Below are positions 7,585 to 11,502 of a stretch of DNA of 11,502 nt, piece after piece. Position numbers and translations under genes: made by a program. Every line of letters starts with the position of its first letter. Within the stretch, counting starts at the first letter, position 1. This stretch comes from Cruorifilaria tuberocauda (taxonomy: Eukaryota; Nematoda; Chromadorea; Rhabditida; Onchocercidae), in the NCBI GenBank assembly GCA_013365365.1, contig JABVXU010001038.1, forward strand, positions 1-11,502, read 5' to 3'. The notes under the pieces were generated by a model. It searched no databases and was not told the DNA's origin. It was given only the letters and a program-made list of their open reading frames with translations.

Positions 7585-8330
7585 TTGTCACCATTAATAG
7601 CAACCACTATTAGTATCATTTGATAGTGAAAATTTTCATTTTATATTATTACTATTATTATCACAAGAAACCCTTTTATCACTATTATTATCACGATCTT
7701 TTATCATTATTATTATCACGAGAAAAATTATCTATTCTATATTATCATTATTAATATCACGAAAAAAAAAACTCTTTTATCACTGTTATTATCACCAATA
7801 TTATTATCATGAAAAAAACTATTCATTTTATATTATCACTATTATCATTACAAAAAATCCTCTTATCATTATTGTTATCACGAAAAAAAACCATTCATTT
7901 TATATTATCACTATTATTATTGCGAAAAATCCTCTTATCATTATTGTTATCACGAAAAAAAAAACTATATCTTGTACTTCTTTTTTTCCTAAACAATCAT
8001 CAAATTTGCTATTTCATTATCTTTTTTTAATTAACTAAAATACTTAAATTAAAATTCAAACTAAATTAAGGAAGATAATTAAAATTCGAATTAAATTAAA
8101 AAAGATAATAAAAATTCTTTCATCATTATTATTACCACAGGAAAAAAAATATCTATTTTATATTATCACTATTAGTATCACTATTATCATGAAAGAAAAC
8201 TATTATTACCATAAAAAAGAAATATCTATTTTATATTATCACTATAATCAATACGGAAAAAAACTTTTATCACAATTATCACGGAAGAAACCTTTTTATC
8301 ACTACTATTATCACGAAAAAAATTAATCTT
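7585..8330. repeat. TTATCACTATTATTATCACGAAAAA minisatellite family
   Basis: Variants of ttatcactattattatcacg followed by a run of A repeat many times. The clearest are two 72-bp units starting attcattttatattatcact at 7821 and 7893. The plus-strand open frame at 7809-8030 simply translates these units (period 24 residues, leucine-serine-lysine) and is not called as a gene. A non-array segment at about 7970-8110 separates two halves. Confidence 0.8.
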
Positions 8331-8334
8331 TTTT

Positions 8335-8860
8335 TACTAAATAATTATTCTCTTTGTCATTTTATTATCTTTTTTAGATAATTTTTGAAAAAAAATTTTG
8401 ATAAATTTAATTTTTTAGTAAAATTTAAAATAAAAACTTTACTTATCTAATGAATTTTCTCTAACTTTCATTCTTTTGTTTTTATAATTTTTTTTCCCAT
8501 TTAAAATGAATAAATAGCCAATTTATTCATACTTTTTCCCAAGACAATTGAATTTAGTCATTAAAAGTATTCAACGATTTTACACAACTTTAAAAGTTGA
8601 AAATGAAAATTGAATTAGACGAAAGGTTGTCATTCAAAAATACTTGATAGATTTTGAAAATTATCATTGATAAACAATAATATACCCTAAGGCATTTCCA
8701 ATCAATCTCTAAAATTTCCCAAAGTTTCGAATAATCAAACGATTTCAAAATTATTTCAAACAAATTATGCATACTGTTTTGAGATTAAATTTCATTCATT
8801 CTATTTCGGATAATATTTGAAATAAAAAATAATAACTGAAATGGAGAAAACTTCTATTAA
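8335..8860. other. Non-repetitive A+T-rich island
   Basis: Single-copy sequence between two arrays. T-rich at about 8335-8560. It then holds the open frame at 8590-8772 described separately. No other signal is seen. Confidence 0.5.
8590..8772 (-). CDS. Unrecognised 60-aa open frame in single-copy sequence
   Basis: From ATG at 8772 the minus strand reads MHNLFEIILKSFDYSKLWEI, then LEIDWKCLRVYYCLSMIIFK, and ends in a phenylalanine-isoleucine-rich tail. It has two tryptophans, one cysteine pair spaced about seven residues apart and amphipathic stretches, and no repeats. It is the longest open frame outside the repeat arrays. The sequence just before the start is AAAACAG|T-ATG, an AG one base ahead of the start, but with little pyrimidine. 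Nothing links it to a known family. Chance remains the simplest explanation at this base composition. Confidence 0.2.
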   Translation of the reverse strand: MHNLFEIILKSFDYSKLWEILEIDWKCLRVYYCLSMIIFKIYQVFLNDNLSSNSIFIFNF

Positions 8861-9215
8861 TGAAATTTAATTCCGATTTCAAATTAGACAAAGTAAAATG
8901 ATAATTTTTTTTTTTAATGATAATGATAATTCAAAATTTCTCATTTATCAATATGCAATATTATAATGCAAATATTGTTCTTACAATGATTATAATTAAT
9001 AAAATTTAATTCCGATTTAAATTTAAGCCGAGTAAAATAGAACTTTTCAAAAGATTATCAATGTTTATATCAATATATAGAAGTTATAATATTCTTTTTA
9101 CGAAAATTATAATTAACCAGATTTAATTCCGATTTAAAATTAAATAGAGTAAAATGAAATTTTCCAAAATCTTAATTATCCATATGCGAAAGTTATAATG
9201 CAAATATTCTTTTCA
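8860..9215. repeat. Three diverged units of about 117-139 bp
   Basis: atttaattccgattt recurs at 8865, 9004 and 9121. Each is followed by aaatta(g/a)a...(g)agtaaaat(g/a), then a stretch with tatcaat/atatgc and (a)gttataat(gcaa)atattctttt. The spacings are 139 and 117 bp. The third unit runs directly into the 9.2-kb satellite, sharing its attctttt-acg boundary motif. It is non-coding. Confidence 0.7.
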
Positions 9216-9675
9216 CGTCATAATGATATCATGAAAAAGATAAGCTGCAATTCTATTACAATAACCTTAGGAAATTAAAAAGTAAAATTTAGCGTATACG
9301 TGTACAAACGTTAAATTCGACGTTAAATATTTTTCTCACACCATAATGATATCACGAAAAAGAAAAACTGCAATTATATTACAATAATTAAGAAGTAAAA
9401 TGGATGTACACGTACGTGTACAAACGTTAAATTCGACGTTAAACATTCTTTTAACGTCAAATGATATCATAAAAAAGATAAGCTGCAATTCTATTACAAT
9501 AATCGTAGGAAATTAAAAAGTAAAATTTGATGTATACGTGTACAAACGTTAAATTCGACGTTAAACATTCTTTTAACGTCAAATGATATCATGAAAAAGA
9601 TAAGCTGCAATTCTATTACAATAATCTTAGGAAATTAAAAAGTAAAATTTGATGTATACGTGTACAAACGTATAC
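9216..9675. repeat. 115-123-bp satellite, four copies
   Basis: aatgatatca marks copies at 9222, 9345, 9460 and 9582, spaced 123, 115 and 122 bp. Each copy runs through gataagctgcaattctatta, aattaaaaagtaaaatt, gtatacgtgtacaaacg and ttaaattcgacgttaaa. Copies 3 and 4 are almost identical, so the array grew recently. The last copy breaks off after gtgtacaaacgt at about 9670. The unit is rich in ACGT and GTATAC/GTGTAC palindromes, unusual in this A+T-rich setting. Confidence 0.88.
9405..9422. repeat. Perfect 18-bp palindrome in copy 2 of the 9.2-kb satellite
   Basis: tgtacacgtacgtgtaca is its own reverse complement. The other copies carry the imperfect form tgtatacgtgtaca or tagcgtatacgtgtaca at the same place. 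A few base changes have therefore perfected the dyad in one copy. Confidence 0.9.
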
Positions 9676-10010
9676 ACCCACCGTAATCTTTAAAATCTGA
9701 CGTAATCTTATCGAAATAGATTTTAGAAGTAATAGAGACATGATAATTTAGGAAGAAGCTTGACAAATCAAAATGTTGAAGCAGGAAAGCGGAAGTAATG
9801 TGCTAATGGATATGCGATATGCTAAACTAATCTTTTCACTAAATTCAATTTTTTTTTTTAACGACTCAATTCCGGTTGATTATTCCTAGAAGCTTTTCAT
9901 TTTTCTCTCTTTTCTCATTTATCAAATGGAAGATAAAAAATAAAAAAAGAAAGTCGTAAAACAAACGTCAATTGATTTCGACGGAAATCTTTTTTTTTTT
10001 TTTGGATTAA
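9676..10010. other. Non-repetitive island with pyrimidine tracts
   Basis: Single-copy sequence after the satellite. It includes an 11-T run at 9849-9859, a CT-rich tract at about 9896-9922 and a T run at about 9990-10003. One open frame (9773-9889, plus) is listed separately. Confidence 0.5.
9773..9889 (+). CDS. Open frame of 38 aa, uncertain
   Basis: ATG at 9773 opens MLKQESGSNVLMDMRYAKLI and ends after SNSIFFF-like residues with NDSIPVDYS and TAG at 9887-9889. The first 20 codons have balanced composition, but the frame then runs through an 11-T tract that encodes F-F-F. An in-frame TGA lies four codons upstream. There is no leader or splice signal and no family likeness, so it is probably chance. 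Confidence 0.1.
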   Translation: MLKQESGSNVLMDMRYAKLIFSLNSIFFFNDSIPVDYS

Positions 10011-10014
10011 AATT

Positions 10015-10520
10015 TTTTAATATAAAAATTTAAAAATTAATTTAAAAGCTTAAATAAACAAGTAATATTGAAGGATAAGCAAACCTTATAATGCACATAA
10101 AAAGTAATATTAAAAAGTAAAAGTAGACAAACCTTTTAAGGTATATATGCGTTATTTTAAATTTTTAATCTAAAATGAATAAGCTGTCATTTAGGTAAAC
10201 TATAGAGTCAGAAATTTCGAATTAAGAAAAATAATACCTAAAGGTAGGGAAGCAAGTTTATAATTTAAAATTTTGAAAAATTGAAATGATGCGCTGCTCA
10301 ATTCCTCTACTATTGCTTACTTACTTTTTCTTCTAATCTAAAAACAAATAAGCTATTATTATGGATAAATTTTAAATTCAAAAATTTCAAATTAAAAAAC
10401 TAATACCTAAAATTAAGTAAGTAAGCATATAAATCAAAATTTTGAAAAATTGAAATGATGCACTTCTCAAACTTCTCCCATTATTTTTCCAATCTAAAAC
10501 CAATAAGCTATTATCTGGGC
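10015..10520. repeat. About 165-bp tandem units, two and a half copies
   Basis: aatctaaaa-(n)-aataagct recurs at about 10168, 10336 and 10492. ttttgaaaaattgaaatgat occurs at 10271 and 10440 (169 bp). (a)aaatttc(g)aattaa followed by taatacctaaa links them. The sequence before about 10140 is A-rich with a doubled aagtaatattgaa/aaa motif. No open frame is present. Confidence 0.7.
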
Positions 10521-10633
10521 TAATACATTTATGGACAATTTTCAATTATGTTTTGGCAACCTATTTCCACCCATCCATCCATCCTGCTATTTCAATTGTT
10601 TTGGCCAATTTAGCTTAGTTATTGGAAGTTCAT

Positions 10634-10895
10634 GAAGAAAAGTTGATTTCGTCCACGAAATGATAATATGATAGCTAATAGTATGTGTAAGCATGTGCTT
10701 ATGTTGATAGCTAATAGTATGTGTAAGCATGTCTATGTATATGTGTGTATGTGTATGTGTGCATGTGTGTGTCTGTGTGTGTCTGTGCTCATTGAAGAAA
10801 AGTTGATTTGGACCACGAAATGATAATATGATAGCTAATAATCTGTGTAAGCATGCATGTGTATGTGTGTGCATGTGTGTGCATGCATGCTATCC
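10634..10895. repeat. 160-bp duplication with embedded TG microsatellites
   Basis: gaagaaaagttgattt starts at 10634 and 10794 and is followed in both copies by ccacgaaatgataatatgat and agctaata. Inside the first copy a further 36-bp duplication repeats gatagctaatagtatgtgta (10670 and 10706). Each copy ends in alternating purine-pyrimidine TG/CATG runs (about 10735-10790 and 10853-10890). Histidine/threonine-rich minus-strand frames here (10587-10874 and 10789-10995) are translations of the TG runs and are not called. Confidence 0.85.
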
Positions 10896-11502
10896 GGAAA
10901 TTAATATTATCAGAATGATGTTGACAATGGAAAGCTTTTTCCATTGAATGAAATTTCGAAAATAACAAAGCCGTAAAAGCTAAAGTTAATTTCATGCTAA
11001 ATTTTTGAATTTTTGAAATTTGAAAAATAGAATATTTAATATTCTAAATTTCTAACTTTAATACAACTAATTAATTAATTAATTAATAATTAAATAAGCT
11101 ATGAGTAATTATTATAAAGTGGAACAAATTATTAGCAATTGAAATGATATTCAATAATAGAGAAATTATGAGAATTGAATTTTCTGCTAATGATAATTTT
11201 AATTATTGATTATGAATTAATTATAACTATGAAATTTATTATTTTAATTGAGAAAATCAGGGTGAACCTACATGAATGAGCGAATAAGTAAAATCGATAA
11301 GGTAAATTTGTACAGGTAAATACAACAAGGTAAAATATCAGCCGAGAAATTTCTAGTAAATTTTCAGAGTAATTAGATTAATTAGTTGTCCGAAAGTTCG
11401 AAATTATAGCTATCTATTGATTATAAATGTAGCATATAGTTTAAAATTATTCGTATCAATATTTAAACTGAGATTTTGATAAGATTTAACTCAGATTGCA
11501 AT
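10896..11502. other. Non-repetitive A+T-rich end of the window
   Basis: Holds a perfect hairpin at 10926-10945 (aatggaaa-gctt-tttccatt), a TTAA microsatellite at about 11068-11095 and a spot with three aggtaaa motifs at 11301-11334. A short plus-strand frame, MNERISKIDK, begins at about 11271 and meets a donor-like AAG|GTAAAT at 11302, but nothing else supports an exon. No gene is called. Confidence 0.45.

Noticed and set aside
7809..8030. Plus-strand frame of 73 aa with a 24-residue period, resembling a membrane peptide
   Set aside because: It is a translation of the 72-bp TTATCAC minisatellite units; the leucine/isoleucine richness comes from T-rich codons.
7585..8330. CRISPR-like regular repeat array
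   Set aside because: The repeats are contiguous low-complexity units without unique spacers, in a eukaryotic setting.
10587..10995. Two overlapping minus-strand frames rich in histidine and threonine
   Set aside because: They are the TG/CA microsatellite read as HTHTHT; both follow the duplication boundaries.
1..11502. tRNA, rRNA, spliced-leader RNA, telomeric TTAGGC repeats or transposase/reverse-transcriptase domains
   Set aside because: Looked for box B-like GGTTCGAATCC, telomere hexamers and catalytic motifs on both strands by eye; none was found. The GTTCGAAATT at about 11395 lacks a matching acceptor stem.

Overview
Very A+T-rich, non-coding-dominated eukaryotic DNA. The intron borders fit a nematode: TTTTTTGCAG and ATATTTCAG acceptors, and GTAAGT-type donors. 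A parasitic nematode with an A+T-rich genome, such as a filarial worm, is a reasonable guess, but nothing here fixes the species. Hardly any long open frames exist, and most that do are translations of tandem repeats.

The one gene I can support lies at the left end on the minus strand (1721 down to 112, continuing off the window). Three small exons join in phase 0. Together they give a basic N-terminal tail, one strong membrane segment (ALPHITLLIAAICYIVVGS...) and an extracellular N-R-T glycosylation sequon. This looks like the start of a two-pore-domain potassium channel (K2P, the TWK family of nematodes): tail, M1 and the beginning of the extracellular cap. Exon 3 (112-245) is the strongest call, exon 2 (1228-1260, 33 nt) is good and exon 1 (1689-1721, 33 nt) is tentative. 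Intron 2 is unusual. Its 3' end is a 19-bp minisatellite (about 242-345) that has copied the splice acceptor five times, and its middle is a (TTATAC)-rich minisatellite (about 550-1015).

Upstream of the gene (about 1.8-11.5 kb) the window is a patchwork of unrelated A+T-rich repeat arrays: dispersed ATCATCATTTAAATT blocks (2.05-2.66 kb), a 28-bp minisatellite nested in about 182-bp units (3.28-4.34 kb), 231/166-bp units (4.35-4.87 kb), about 101-bp units (5.3-6.0 kb), a 135-bp satellite with a 76-bp inverted repeat (6.1-6.66 kb), about 98-bp units (6.88-7.44 kb), TTATCAC minisatellites (7.6-8.33 kb), about 120-140-bp units (8.86-9.2 kb), a 115-123-bp satellite (9.2-9.67 kb), about 165-bp units (10.15-10.5 kb) and a 160-bp duplication with TG runs (10.63-10.89 kb).

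Between the arrays are short non-repetitive islands (about 2.93-3.25, 4.88-5.3, 6.70-6.84, 8.35-8.85, 9.68-10.0 and 10.9-11.5 kb). Several hold short open frames with start or splice signals, the best being 6760-6832 on the minus strand. None is recognisable as a known protein. I found no tRNA, rRNA, transposase, CRISPR array or telomeric repeat.
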